Notes: generated by a model from the sequence alone, not told the origin. A DNA stretch of 64,000 nt from Agreia sp. PsM10 (GCF_030433855.1 NZ_JARUXC010000006.1:186001-250000), one strand, 5' to 3'. Shown: positions 9,456 through 18,186, counted from the stretch's first letter. Made by a program: numbers and translations.

Positions 9456-9908
9456 ATGGCAGAGATGAAAAAGAACGATAACGAATTGCGTCAAAGCGAC
9501 CTCTTGCCTGGCTGGACCTTGCACAAATGGAGCGGTCCTGTTGCAGGTCTTTTCGTCGCATGTTTACTCTTTCTCATCGTGGCACTTTTTGTGTTCTTGG
9601 GCACTCAGACGACTGAGCATCCGTTTCATCCAGCCTTCGTCTTGTTCATCGCTCTCGCGGTCCTTTCAGCTGCTAGTGGAGGGTTGCTCTGGCCGTTCAT
9701 GGCAGCAAAGGAACGGCGTGAACTGGCGGCCGGATATACGACCGCTGCTCAGGGGCACTATGAGGTCGAGCGTCGCGATTGGAAGTATGGCGTGATCATG
9801 CGTGAGGCCAACACCGGCAAGATGAGTTATGACGATTGGGTTGCGGCGAAGCGTCGCATCCAGGCCTACGCGGATGCACAGAAAGTCTCTGTTGATGACG
9901 CCGACTGA
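9456..9908 (+). CDS. Two-helix membrane protein of unknown function
   Basis: The 150-residue product has two transmembrane helices (about 29-52 and 62-85). A charged cytoplasmic C-terminal part contains a short-domain-like stretch (MSYDDWVAAKRRIQAYADA). It starts 15 bp after the previous gene behind GGGAG and overlaps the next gene by 14 bp, so it belongs to the transcript that begins with or follows the RHS gene. Function is not recognised; the position suggests a role linked to the RHS protein. Confidence 0.75.
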   Translation: MAEMKKNDNELRQSDLLPGWTLHKWSGPVAGLFVACLLFLIVALFVFLGTQTTEHPFHPAFVLFIALAVLSAASGGLLWPFMAAKERRELAAGYTTAAQGHYEVERRDWKYGVIMREANTGKMSYDDWVAAKRRIQAYADAQKVSVDDAD

Positions 9909-10545
9909 CGATGATCGCGGTACGGGGCGCGCGACGTTTGTGATTGTCATGGTCCTCTTCGTTCTGTCGCAAGGACTGATGATCGCGATCCGTATCTCTA
10001 CGACTGATGGGTCCGGGTCGAGCAAGGCTCTCACTCAGCTAAGCAACGCGTTACTCGGTATCGGATGCCTGGGTGCACTGATCGCTATTGCGTGGTTGGC
10101 GTTGATTCCCAGCGTTCTTCGTCGACATATTCTGCTGGGACGGTTTCCAGATGCCGTGGTTTTCACGGGGCGTCGGCATGGGGCAACGACGAAGGCCCTC
10201 CGATCGCTGTCTCCCGCCGCGGAGTGGGCTCGCCCGGGACTGCATTACTCGGTCACGGTTGACCGTGACGGCATACGGCTTTTCTCAGGCTTTCCTATGA
10301 TCACCGAGACATCGGTGATCCCGTGGGAGCAGATTCGTTGGGTGCATTCCGGGCCAGTGCGAGGCTGGTATTCGTCGAGCCAAGCTGTTTTCGTCGAGAG
10401 ATTTGCAGATGGCTCGACCACCGACATCCCATTGGTCATCGGGAGTCGATTCTTGTCAGGGCTCGTGCTTCTAACGTCAAATGGGGCAAGGCGCGCGACA
10501 GAGGCCTTTGAGGTCGCGCGGACCACCACGTCGCGAGAGGCGTGA
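9895..10545 (+). CDS. Membrane protein with PH-like cytoplasmic domain
   Basis: The 216-residue product begins at ATG 9895, inside the end of the preceding gene; the longer in-frame ATG at 9829 lies too deep in that gene. Two transmembrane helices (about 13-34 and 47-71) are followed by a beta-rich domain (VTVDRDGIRLFSG, IPWEQIRWVHSGP) resembling bacterial PH-like domains of small membrane proteins. It is the last gene of the tight cassette after the RHS gene. The 181 bp that follow (10546-10726) hold no clear gene. Confidence 0.72.
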   Translation: MTPTDDDRGTGRATFVIVMVLFVLSQGLMIAIRISTTDGSGSSKALTQLSNALLGIGCLGALIAIAWLALIPSVLRRHILLGRFPDAVVFTGRRHGATTKALRSLSPAAEWARPGLHYSVTVDRDGIRLFSGFPMITETSVIPWEQIRWVHSGPVRGWYSSSQAVFVERFADGSTTDIPLVIGSRFLSGLVLLTSNGARRATEAFEVARTTTSREA

Positions 10546-10726
10546 GCGTCTCAGGCCTAGCGGGCTCTCGGAGGCCTTGGCTCTTCTGCGATTTGTGGAC
10601 CGTCAAGACCTGCGTCCTTCTTCGAAAGCGCTGTTGGCTTGATCAATCGCCGTTGTCATTTCTGTGGTCTTCGATCTCTTCCTTTACCGGTATTCCATTC
10701 AAACATGGTCGTCGGGGCGAAATCCG

Positions 10727-11254
10727 ATGAGCGCACTCCATAAATCGGAGACCCTGGGCGAGCCGAACCTGATCTGGAAAGAGGGAACTCGCATATCGGA
10801 CGGTGAGCTCCAGACGGCGCGCTTTTGGGGAGAGGCGCTCTTCGCCCCAAAACCCCTGCCCGTAGTTGCCGCGCTGCGCATCAGAAACTTGGTCGGCCGA
10901 GTTTTCGGAATCGAACCCTTCGCCGATGGCGCTCAAGGGCCCAAACGCGCCGACCGCCTGGGGCCATTTCCGGTGCTCGCTGAGGCGGCAGACCAGATTG
11001 ACTTTGGAATCACCGACAAGCATCTGACCTTTCGGTCATCGCTCCAGGTCTCCGCAGACGATGGAGTCGTCGTCATCGAGGTGGAGACCAGAGTCTGGAC
11101 GCACAACTGGTTCGGTCGCTGTTATGCAGCTGGCCTCCGAATCGGACACCCCGCGGTCATGACCCTGTTCCTGCGCGCGCTGCGTCGATCTCAAAATCAG
11201 GCAGCGTCAATTCGGTCTCAGCATGAAATCCAAGCCCCCGACGAAATGAAGTGA
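10727..11254 (+). CDS. DUF2867-family protein
   Basis: The 175-residue soluble product matches the DUF2867 pattern: an N-terminal RISDGELQTARFWGEALF strand-helix part, a central VAALRIRNLVGRVFGI segment, a beta meander (LTFRSSLQVSADDGVVVIEVET) and a C-terminal helix beginning GHPAVMTLFLRAL. ATG 10727 is preferred because GGGG lies upstream and the extra residues from 10664 look unrelated. DUF2867 proteins occur alone or joined to SDR-type domains and have no settled function. The following gene overlaps its stop codon. Confidence 0.72.
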   Translation: MSALHKSETLGEPNLIWKEGTRISDGELQTARFWGEALFAPKPLPVVAALRIRNLVGRVFGIEPFADGAQGPKRADRLGPFPVLAEAADQIDFGITDKHLTFRSSLQVSADDGVVVIEVETRVWTHNWFGRCYAAGLRIGHPAVMTLFLRALRRSQNQAASIRSQHEIQAPDEMK

Positions 11255-11790
11255 ACGGTCGCCACGCTCTGCCCGGGATGAAACCAGCGGAAGGTGAGGC
11301 TGAAGCTCGGCTGCTGGCGTGGCTCGGCGTCGGCTGGGCCGTTCTTGCAGTCGCCGGTGCCGCGCTGTTCGCATACGGACTTGCGCCCGGCCTTGGCGAT
11401 ACCTTCGCTATCGAGACCCTGGGCAGGCGCGGCCGGCTGAACACCCTGTTGCTCGACACCCGATCGTTCGCCATAGTTCAATTGGTCGTCGCGGTCGTCG
11501 TTCTCCTCCTGTGCGTGCTCGCTGTACTAGGAGTGAGAAAAGCGCCTCTCATGGCCATGTGTAACGGCCTGCTCACGGCGATGCTCGTTCCGCTTGCCGC
11601 CGGAGTCGTCTTCACGAACGCGGTGATCCCTGCCGAATCGGCCGAGGTGCTGGCAGGGTACGCCTACGTCAGCATGTTCGCGGGTGCGTTCCTCGGCGGG
11701 GCCTCCATTCTTGTTGGCGTGGTCATAGTGCACCTCCGTCAGGTGCGGATGCGGCGACCGCGGCCAACCGAGGGGGCGCACGCGAGATAG
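11251..11790 (+). CDS. Four-helix membrane protein of unknown function
   Basis: The 179-residue product starts at GTG 11251, overlapping the preceding stop codon as GTGA, which implies translational coupling. Hydrophobic segments lie at about 23-46, 74-95, 101-123 and 133-160, with a basic C-terminal tail. It resembles uncharacterised small integral membrane proteins of actinobacteria. The coupling to the DUF2867 gene suggests that the two act together. Confidence 0.75.
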   Translation: MNGRHALPGMKPAEGEAEARLLAWLGVGWAVLAVAGAALFAYGLAPGLGDTFAIETLGRRGRLNTLLLDTRSFAIVQLVVAVVVLLLCVLAVLGVRKAPLMAMCNGLLTAMLVPLAAGVVFTNAVIPAESAEVLAGYAYVSMFAGAFLGGASILVGVVIVHLRQVRMRRPRPTEGAHAR

Positions 11791-11863
11791 CCTCACAACC
11801 CCGTTCCGAGAATTCGATCGACCGCGCACCTCGCTAGAATTCGACGACATCGAAGGTCGGGGG

Positions 11864-12835
11864 GTGCCGGTGAGCCGCATGTCCGCGTGGGTGGCGCGGC
11901 GGTCGATTCCGCCGTTCGCCTGGGTCACCTCGGCGGCCGGCGCGGTGATCGCCGCCAGCGGCCTTCTCGACGCCGTCACCTCGACCGGCGATTCGCTCGG
12001 CGGAGCGTGGACCTGGTTCTGGATTGCAGTGACCGTCGTCCTCGCGGGCACGCCGCTCGCCCTGGGTACGCGGTTCGTGAACGGGGTCGGCCTCGCGGGG
12101 GCCTGCATCTTCTTCGTCGTCACATCGCTGCAGCTGTCCGTATCGACCGCACCCATCGCATCCGTCAACAACGTTCTGCTCTACCCGATGCTGGCCTGCT
12201 ACCTGGGCTGGTTCTATCGGCGGTGGATCGCGCGCTCGGCCACCGCGGGCGGGTTCGTGCTGTCGGGCATCGCTATCGTCGTGAACCCCCTCGACGACGT
12301 GCTGCTGCCGTGGATCAACGTCGCACTCGTCTCGACGTTCTGCCTCGAGGCAGCGGGCTACCTGCGCAGCAGGCTCGATCAGGAGATCACCACCGACCCG
12401 CTCACCGGCGTTCTGAATCGCTCCGGACTCGACGCACGGATCGAGACGGAGCTGGCGCGTTCGACGAGGACCGGTCAGGCGCTGGTGCTCGTGATCATCG
12501 ACCTCGACGACTTCAAGCGGATCAACGACGAGCGCGGCCACGCCGCCGGGGACCACCTGCTCGTGGAGTATGCGGCCGCGCTCAGATCGGTGACGCGCCC
12601 CTATGACTCGGTCGTGCGCATCGGCGGCGACGAGTTCCTGCTCGTGCTGCCCGCGACGACGGAGCTGCAGGCCCTCGCCCTGATCGATCGGCTGCGCGTT
12701 TCGACCCCCGAGCAGTGGTCGTTCGGGCTGACGGAGGCGCTGTCGGACGACACGGCGCACACGATCAGGGAACGCGCGGACCAGCGGCTCTACCTTCACA
12801 AGGCGTCGCGCAAGCGAAGGGCGACCGAGGCGTGA
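11864..12835 (+). CDS. Membrane diguanylate cyclase (GGDEF)
   Basis: The product makes c-di-GMP from two GTP. About five transmembrane helices (20-165) precede a GGDEF domain beginning DPLTGVLNRSGLDARI. The active-site GGDEF is intact at residues 254-258, and the allosteric inhibition site RPYD (245-248) lies exactly five residues before it, so both activity and product inhibition are expected. There is no EAL domain. Starts at GTG 11864, GTG 11870 or ATG 11879 are all possible; GAAGGTCGGGG upstream favours one of the two GTGs. The stop overlaps the next start as GTGA. Confidence 0.93.
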   Translation: MPVSRMSAWVARRSIPPFAWVTSAAGAVIAASGLLDAVTSTGDSLGGAWTWFWIAVTVVLAGTPLALGTRFVNGVGLAGACIFFVVTSLQLSVSTAPIASVNNVLLYPMLACYLGWFYRRWIARSATAGGFVLSGIAIVVNPLDDVLLPWINVALVSTFCLEAAGYLRSRLDQEITTDPLTGVLNRSGLDARIETELARSTRTGQALVLVIIDLDDFKRINDERGHAAGDHLLVEYAAALRSVTRPYDSVVRIGGDEFLLVLPATTELQALALIDRLRVSTPEQWSFGLTEALSDDTAHTIRERADQRLYLHKASRKRRATEA

Positions 12836-13452
12836 CTGGCTTGCCGGGCAGAGCCGAGCACCCCGTGGATGAGCTCGATCGCATCCGTCGGGAGATCGTG
12901 AAGCACCCGTCGAACGCCTGGGCGACGGACCTGGGGTGGGAGCCCTTGTTCGCCGGATCGGCTCGCGCTCGCGTGCTGGTGATCGGCCAGGCGCCCGGCC
13001 GGGTCGCGCAGGAGACGGGGCAGCCGTGGAGTGACGTCAGCGGGCGGTTGCTGCGATCGTGGCTCGGCGTGACGGAGGCCACGTTCTACGACCCCGATCA
13101 GTTCGCGCTGCTGCCCATGGATTTCTACTTTCCCGGCAAAGGTGTCAGTGGCGACCTGCCCCCTCGACCGGACGTGGCGCCGCTGTGGCATCCGCGCATC
13201 ATCGGCGCTCTGACCGACGTGCGCCTGACGGTTTTGGTGGGTGCCTACTCGCAGCGGTACTACCTCCACGGGCAGAAGCGGCAATCCGTCACCGAGACCG
13301 TTCGAGCCGCCGAGACGTTTCTGCCCTTCTTTCCGTTGGTGCATCCGTCGCCATTGGCTCGAGGGTGGCGCTCCCGCAATCCGTGGTTCGAGCAGACGAC
13401 CATTCCGCGGCTCGCGCAGGAGGTGCGGCGGGCGCTGGACGTCGGTCGATGA
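12832..13452 (+). CDS. Uracil-DNA glycosylase family protein
   Basis: The 206-residue product has the UDG-superfamily fold signature: VLVIGQAPG at residues 48-56 (water-activating motif region), a Pro-rich GQPWSD-SGRLL segment, and a C-terminal LVHPSPL motif, equivalent to the HPSP DNA-intercalation loop. Proteins of this size and pattern are annotated as uracil-DNA glycosylase family, but activity on uracil is not proven. The GTG start at 12832 overlaps the cyclase stop, so the two are probably co-translated. Confidence 0.85.
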   Translation: MTGLPGRAEHPVDELDRIRREIVKHPSNAWATDLGWEPLFAGSARARVLVIGQAPGRVAQETGQPWSDVSGRLLRSWLGVTEATFYDPDQFALLPMDFYFPGKGVSGDLPPRPDVAPLWHPRIIGALTDVRLTVLVGAYSQRYYLHGQKRQSVTETVRAAETFLPFFPLVHPSPLARGWRSRNPWFEQTTIPRLAQEVRRALDVGR

Positions 13453-13464
13453 AGCCGGGGTGGG

Positions 13465-14097
13465 TCAGCTGAGGAATCCGGAGGCGCGGAACGCGCGTTC
13501 GTAGATCTCGAGGATCACGGCCTGCTTGCGCACGTTGTAGTCCATGACCGCGTCGTGCTCCTGCTGGGCGGCGGCGGCCGCACGTTTCGCGTCGGCATAG
13601 AGTTTTCGATCGCTCTCGCTCGAACGCAGCCAGTTGCGGAAGACGAGGTGCTTGATGAGCTCCGGGCTGTCTGGTCCGAAGACATGGATGTTCGTGGCCG
13701 GCCCGCCGTCGGTCGGCGCGACACGATCGTCGGCGCGTTGGCCGCCGCGGAACAGTCGGTGCTCGTGCCACCACGGCTCACGCACGGTGAGAACGAATCC
13801 CGCGTCCTGCAGCGTGCTGACATAGCCCGCCTCGTCGGCGGAGTCGGCCACCGTGAGGTCGATGTCGATGACCGGTTTGGCGGGCAGGCCCTCGACGGCC
13901 GTCGATCCGACGTGATCGATGCGGATCGCCCGGAGGCCGAGCAGTTCACTGATCCGTTCGCTGATCCCGCGGGCCTGAGCGGGCCATTCCGGATCGTATT
14001 CGACCAGCTCGATCGTCGTGGGCAGGGGCTCGACGACCCAAGGGTTTCCAATGGCCGGTTCATCGGAGAACTCGGTGATCTGGCGCGTGGAGGGCAT
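13465..14097 (-). CDS. GrpB-family (UPF0157) nucleotidyltransferase-like protein
   Basis: The 210-residue product carries the GrpB/UPF0157 signature: IELVEYDPEWPAQARG near residue 28, then IDHVGSTAVEGLPAKPVIDIDL, where HVGST and D-x-D-x form the minimal nucleotidyltransferase-like active site. A later WWHEHRLFRGG segment is also typical. The family is related to the domain fused to CoaE in many actinobacteria; its substrate is unknown. The gene converges with the UDG gene 12 bp away. Confidence 0.88.
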   Translation of the reverse strand: MPSTRQITEFSDEPAIGNPWVVEPLPTTIELVEYDPEWPAQARGISERISELLGLRAIRIDHVGSTAVEGLPAKPVIDIDLTVADSADEAGYVSTLQDAGFVLTVREPWWHEHRLFRGGQRADDRVAPTDGGPATNIHVFGPDSPELIKHLVFRNWLRSSESDRKLYADAKRAAAAAQQEHDAVMDYNVRKQAVILEIYERAFRASGFLS

Positions 14098-14165
14098 CGC
14101 TTCAACGTATCAGGGGCTGGGGCTCGTCTTTGCTTCGATGCCTCTCATCCCTCAGGTCTCACTCC

Positions 14166-15608
14166 TCAGCTCGTCTCGCGGCGGATGGCTTCGAGTGCGG
14201 CCTGCAGCTCGAGATCGGTCGCCGCGCCGTAGCCGAACACAATTCCCTCGCGCGCTCGCGGGGTCGGTGCGACGTAGTGTCTGGCCAGGCCGCTCACGAT
14301 GATTCCGCGTCGCTGCAGCCGCTCGGCCAGGTCGGCGTTACCGGCGTCGACGGGCGACGACAGCACGGCGTGCAGCCCTCCGTCGACCGCGCTCAGCTCG
14401 AGCGATGAGCCGAGGCGGTCGCCGAGCGCATCCAGAACGAGGGTGCGTTTGTGCCCGTATGCGCGACGGGTTCGAGCCAGGTGCCGGCTGAGTCCGCCGC
14501 TCTCGAGGTAGTGCGCCAGTGCCTGCTGCGGGATGCCCGACACGGTCTCGCCGATGTCGGCCCGAGCATCCAGAATCTGGGCCCGCACCTGCGGATCGCG
14601 CGCGACCACGTAGCCGCAGCGCAGCCACGGCGTGATCACCTTCGAGTAGCTGCCGACGTGCACGACGCGGCCGGAGTCGTCGAGCGAGGCGATCGACGGC
14701 AGCGCCCTGCGCCCGTGCCGGAACTCGCTGTCGTAGTCGTCTTCGACGATGATCGCGTTCGTTCGCTCGGCCCACTCGAGCAGTTGCAGTCGCCGCCCCA
14801 CGTCGAGGCTGCCTCCGAGCGGATACTGGTGGCTGGGTGTGACGAGCAGGGCCGAGATGGTCGAGTTCTGCACCGATGAGAAGTCGACCCCTCCGTCGAC
14901 GACCTCGATCGGCACGATCTCGGCACCGAGTCGACCGAGCACCGCGCGGCTGCCCACATGACCCGGGTTCTCGCATCCGACCCGCAGCCGCCCGCCGAGC
15001 CGGGCTGCAAGGCCGAGCGCGACCAGAGCCAGACCCTCGCGCGCCCCCGAGGTGACGATCACGTCGTCGGGGTCGCACGCGAGGCCGCGCGAGTGGAACA
15101 GGTGCCGCGCGATCTGCTCGCGAAGGGCCGGCAGACCCGCGGGCGGCGGATAGACGGCGGCGGGTTCGCCGGCTGTCGCCCGGCGCCAGGCCGAGGCCCA
15201 GTCGCCGCGCGCAATCGACGCGGTCGAGGGGATGCCGGGGCGCAGCTCGATGGATCGGTCGGGGGAGCCGGATGGGTAGGTGGTATCCAGACTCTCTGGG
15301 GCCTCGTCGGAGGGCCCTGCGCCCTGATGCGGGGTGCGCACGGGCACGCTCGTCGACACGAAGGTGCCCGACCCCGCGACGGTCTCGAGATATCCCTCTC
15401 CGGACAGTTCGTCGTAGATGCGCACGACGGTGCCTCGCGCCACTCCGACGGCGGATGCGACGGCGCGGCTCGACGGCACCGCGTCGCCCGGCCGCATACG
15501 CCCGTTGAGTATGGCCGCCCGGAGCCCCGCCGACAGTCGCTCGCGCGGGCTGCCGGGGCCGTCGGCCGCAATCAGCTCTGCGATGTCGATCGCGCGCGCG
15601 TGCCGCAT
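14166..15608 (-). CDS. MocR/PdxR-type regulator (GntR head, aminotransferase body)
   Basis: The 480-residue product joins an N-terminal GntR winged helix (SPRERLSAGLRAAILNGRM, VPSSRAVASAVGVARGTV) to a type-I aminotransferase-like domain. That domain keeps EDDYDSEFRH and the PLP-lysine region GSYSKVITPWLRCGYVV. ATG 15608 is chosen because AAGGAGC lies 5-11 bp upstream; the longer ORF to 16190 is read-through opposite the GNAT gene. MocR proteins use PLP as a sensor and usually control the divergent neighbour, here the acetyltransferase 82 bp away. The PdxR type (pyridoxine synthesis) is one possibility, but no pdx genes are present. Confidence 0.9.
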   Translation of the reverse strand: MRHARAIDIAELIAADGPGSPRERLSAGLRAAILNGRMRPGDAVPSSRAVASAVGVARGTVVRIYDELSGEGYLETVAGSGTFVSTSVPVRTPHQGAGPSDEAPESLDTTYPSGSPDRSIELRPGIPSTASIARGDWASAWRRATAGEPAAVYPPPAGLPALREQIARHLFHSRGLACDPDDVIVTSGAREGLALVALGLAARLGGRLRVGCENPGHVGSRAVLGRLGAEIVPIEVVDGGVDFSSVQNSTISALLVTPSHQYPLGGSLDVGRRLQLLEWAERTNAIIVEDDYDSEFRHGRRALPSIASLDDSGRVVHVGSYSKVITPWLRCGYVVARDPQVRAQILDARADIGETVSGIPQQALAHYLESGGLSRHLARTRRAYGHKRTLVLDALGDRLGSSLELSAVDGGLHAVLSSPVDAGNADLAERLQRRGIIVSGLARHYVAPTPRAREGIVFGYGAATDLELQAALEAIRRETS

Positions 15609-15689
15609 GGTGCTCCTTGAAACTGGTCTCATCGTTTCGGCCAATACTGGCATATTCGGTGAACCACTACGGCGGGCAGACTCGATCGC

Positions 15690-16304
15690 ATGACACTCGC
15701 GATCACCCCCGTCACCCTGTCTGGAACCCACGTCGTTCTGGAGCCGCTCAGCCACGATCACCACGATGGCCTCGTCGACGCCGTGCGCGACGGCGAGCTC
15801 TGGAAGCTCTGGTACACGACGGTGCCGTCGCCGGAGGGGATGCGCGCCGAGATCGATCGACGACTCGGGCTGCAGCATGAGGGCTCGATGCTGCCGTTCG
15901 TCACCCGCCTGCGCGACCGCGAGACGGGAGAGCCGGGCCGCGTGATCGGCATGACCACCTACATGGACATCGACCACACGACGCCCCGGCTCGAGATCGG
16001 CTACACGTGGAACGCGGCCTCGGTGCATGGAACGGGCACGAACCCGGACTCGAAGCTGCTGCTGCTCGGGCACGCCTTCGAGGTGCTCGGATGCGTGGCC
16101 GTCGAGTTCCGCACGAACTGGATGAACCAGCAGTCGCGCGAGGCGATCGCCAGGCTCGGCGCGAAGCAGGACGGTGTGCTGCGCAGCCACACCCGCACGG
16201 CAGACGGAACCCTGCGCGACACGGTCGTGTTCTCAATCGTGGAGAGCGAGTGGCCGTCGGTGCGCGCCGGGTTGCGCCGCCGCGTCGAGAAGGTGCGGGG
16301 CTAG
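15690..16304 (+). CDS. GNAT-family N-acetyltransferase (RimJ/RimL-like)
   Basis: The 204-residue product matches RimJ/RimL-type GNAT enzymes: LSGTHVVLEPLSHDHHDGL at the start, VIGMTTYMDIDHTTPRLEIGYTW in the core strand, and an acetyl-CoA loop region near GTGTNPDSKLLLLGHAFE. It would acetylate a protein amino terminus or a small amine. It diverges from the MocR gene, a frequent MocR target arrangement. Its TAG stop overlaps the opposite-strand stop of the DUF1801 gene as CTAG. Confidence 0.88.
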   Translation: MTLAITPVTLSGTHVVLEPLSHDHHDGLVDAVRDGELWKLWYTTVPSPEGMRAEIDRRLGLQHEGSMLPFVTRLRDRETGEPGRVIGMTTYMDIDHTTPRLEIGYTWNAASVHGTGTNPDSKLLLLGHAFEVLGCVAVEFRTNWMNQQSREAIARLGAKQDGVLRSHTRTADGTLRDTVVFSIVESEWPSVRAGLRRRVEKVRG

Positions 16305-16657
16305 CGCCCGGTTCGATCGATCTGCGCGACGCGGCGTCGAATGAAGGCGCCGAGGAGATCGACGGGCAATGTCTGCCCGTCTTTCAGGTGGATGGAGCCT
16401 TTCGTCGTGTCGAGGCCGGCGGCGGCGACCTCGCTCGCGAGCTCGGCCAGATTGCCGAACGGGTAGATGCCGATGTGCTTCTTCGTCTTCACCACGGACA
16501 GGAGGCCTTTGCCCTTGTACAGGAGCGCGGGCACGCCGTAGGTGAAGCCCTCGACGGCATCGGGCGCGAGAGCTCGGGCAGCCGAGTAGAGCTCCTCGAT
16601 GCGTAGCCGGTCGGATCCGGTCAGGCTGGAGATGTAGTCCGTGACATCGGTGGCCAT
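16301..16657 (-). CDS. DUF1801 protein (YdhG/CyaY-like fold)
   Basis: The 118-residue product has the DUF1801 pattern: RIEELYSAARALAPDAVEGFTYGVPALLYKGKGLLSV, followed by HIGIYPFG and SIHLKDGQTLPVDLLGAFIRRR. This is a small frataxin-like fold of unknown role. The start at 16657 begins directly before MATDVTDYIS; the extra residues of the longer ORF are low-complexity. It converges with the acetyltransferase with overlapping stop codons. Confidence 0.88.
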   Translation of the reverse strand: MATDVTDYISSLTGSDRLRIEELYSAARALAPDAVEGFTYGVPALLYKGKGLLSVVKTKKHIGIYPFGNLAELASEVAAAGLDTTKGSIHLKDGQTLPVDLLGAFIRRRVAQIDRTGR

Positions 16658-16739
16658 GCCCGATTTTCCCACCGCGCCTGCATCCGGACAAGAGCCGGCC
16701 CGTCGCATCCGATAGCGGGCCGGCTGTGATCTCAGTCGA

Positions 16740-17342
16740 TCAGGCGGCGACGGTCTCGTCGGCGTCGGCGTCGCTCTCGGCAGCCGCGGCGTGCAGCGGC
16801 TCGAGCGCCTTCGACCAGGCAACGAGCTGGTCGAGCATGGTGTCGACCTGGGGCAGCAGGTAGTCGTTCGGCTTGAAGACCGAGAAGTTCTCGAACTCGG
16901 TCATCAGCGAGATCGCGACCTGGGCGCGAACCGTGGCCAGCTGCAGCTCGGATGCGACAAGACGCAGGTGCTCGACCGCGCGGGCTCCGCCGACCGAGCC
17001 GTAGCTCACGAAGGCGGCGGCCTTGTTGTTCCACTCGTTGTAGAGGTAGTCGAGGGCGTTCTTCAGCACGCCGGAGGTCGAGTGGTTGTACTCGGGAGTG
17101 ACGAAGACATAACCGTCGAACTCGGCGATCTTCGCCGACCAGGCCTTCGTGTGCTCGTTCTGGTAATTGCCCCACGCGGGCGATCCGGGCTCGTCGAAGT
17201 GGGGGAGCGGGAAGTCGGCCAGGTCGACGAGCTCGAAGGTCGCGTCGTCGCGCTTCACGGCGATGTCGCGCACCCACTTTGCCACGGCCTCTCCGTTTCG
17301 TCCGGGGCGCGTGCTGCCGAGAATGATTGCGATCTTGGTCAT
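16740..17342 (-). CDS. NADPH-dependent FMN reductase
   Basis: The 200-residue flavodoxin-fold enzyme has the FMN-phosphate loop GSTRPGRNG (9-17), the PEYNHSTSGVLKNALDYL flavin-binding segment and GSVGGARAVEHLR. These are typical of NAD(P)H-dependent quinone or azo/chromate reductases. A strong AAGGAGA ribosome site precedes ATG 17342. The gene diverges from an HxlR regulator across a 136-bp region with repeated operator-like 13-mers, so it is probably that regulator's target and induced by electrophiles or quinones. Confidence 0.92.
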   Translation of the reverse strand: MTKIAIILGSTRPGRNGEAVAKWVRDIAVKRDDATFELVDLADFPLPHFDEPGSPAWGNYQNEHTKAWSAKIAEFDGYVFVTPEYNHSTSGVLKNALDYLYNEWNNKAAAFVSYGSVGGARAVEHLRLVASELQLATVRAQVAISLMTEFENFSVFKPNDYLLPQVDTMLDQLVAWSKALEPLHAAAAESDADADETVAA

Positions 17343-17368
17343 CTGGTTTCTCTCCTTAGGAACTTTTC

Positions 17369-17458
17369 GTGCCTAACGCACGTTGTCAGTCATACGAAGA
17401 GGTCGGGAGTGCGTTTTAGTCCCGCCTCGGGCCGCGCACTTTCGAGTGCGTCACGCAC
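17369..17458. promoter_or_regulatory. HxlR operator cluster
   Basis: Two similar 13-mers, GTGCCTAACGCAC (17369-17381) and GTGCGTCACGCAC (17446-17458), agree at 11 of 13 positions; the second is a perfect 6-1-6 palindrome. A third, partial copy begins GTGCGTTTTAG at 17409. They lie between the divergent FMN reductase and HxlR genes and are the obvious candidates for HxlR binding and autoregulation. Confidence 0.6.
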
Positions 17459-17478
17459 ACGAAGGGAAGTAATCCGAG

Positions 17479-17880
17479 ATGGCGGCATTGTCTATCGCGA
17501 CCGCTGCGGAAACCATTGCAGGCGTCGAGAAGGCCTGCGAGGTTCCGGGCACCCGAAACCTGGTGCGCGACATCTTCACGATGACGGGAGACCGCTGGTC
17601 GATGCAGGTGACCAGGGCGCTCGACGAGGGCCCGCTGCGTTTCACGGCGCTGATGAGTTGCGTCGAGGGCATCTCGCACCGGATGCTCACCCGCACTCTT
17701 CGCTCGCTCGAGAGGGACGGCCTGGTCAGCCGCACCAGCTATCCGGAATCGCCGCCGCGCGTCGAGTACGAGCTCACCACCCTCGGCGAGACGCTGAGCG
17801 AGCCGGTGCGCGCGTTCATTCGGTGGACCCAGCAGCACCAGTCCGAGATCGAGGAGAGCCGGCGTCGGTTCGACGGCTGA
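17479..17880 (+). CDS. HxlR-family transcriptional regulator
   Basis: The 133-residue winged-helix protein has the HxlR core DIFTMTGDRWSMQVTRAL, then GPLRFTALMSCVEGISHRMLTRTLRSLERDGLVSR and a wing ending PRVEYELTTLGETL. Its only cysteines, C34-equivalent near CEVPGT and C69-equivalent in LMSCVEG, could serve redox or electrophile sensing as in YodB/HypR relatives. ATG 17479 is behind GAAGGGAAG. It diverges from the FMN reductase, the usual partner of such regulators. Confidence 0.9.
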   Translation: MAALSIATAAETIAGVEKACEVPGTRNLVRDIFTMTGDRWSMQVTRALDEGPLRFTALMSCVEGISHRMLTRTLRSLERDGLVSRTSYPESPPRVEYELTTLGETLSEPVRAFIRWTQQHQSEIEESRRRFDG

Positions 17881-17954
17881 CGCGCAGGCGCCTCTCCGTA
17901 AACTCCCAGCGCACGCTCATACGGTTGAGAGAAGCAACCGGAAGGAATGAACTC

Positions 17955-18170
17955 ATGGGTTTTCTCGAGAACGCAAAAGACGCCGCACAGGCCACCGGTA
18001 AGAAGATCGGCGAGGCTGTCGACGACGCGAAGGACCGCATCGGCGACAAGGTCGACGAGGTTCGTGCCGATGCCGAGGTCAAGCGCGCGGAGGCCGACGT
18101 GAAGCGTGCCGAGGCCGAGCGCGACTCGACCGAAGCGAAGAACGAGTACAAAGAGAAGCTGCGCGACTAG
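17955..18170 (+). CDS. CsbD-like small stress protein
   Basis: The 71-residue, highly charged, helical product (MGFLENAKDAAQATGKKIGE, then DDAKDRIGDKVDEVRADAEV) matches the CsbD-like family of general-stress proteins. It lacks cysteine and any hydrophobic segment. GAAGGA precedes ATG 17955, and a strong terminator follows, so it is probably a separate transcript. The molecular role is unknown. Confidence 0.82.
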   Translation: MGFLENAKDAAQATGKKIGEAVDDAKDRIGDKVDEVRADAEVKRAEADVKRAEAERDSTEAKNEYKEKLRD

Positions 18171-18186
18171 CAGCAGCCGATCGATC

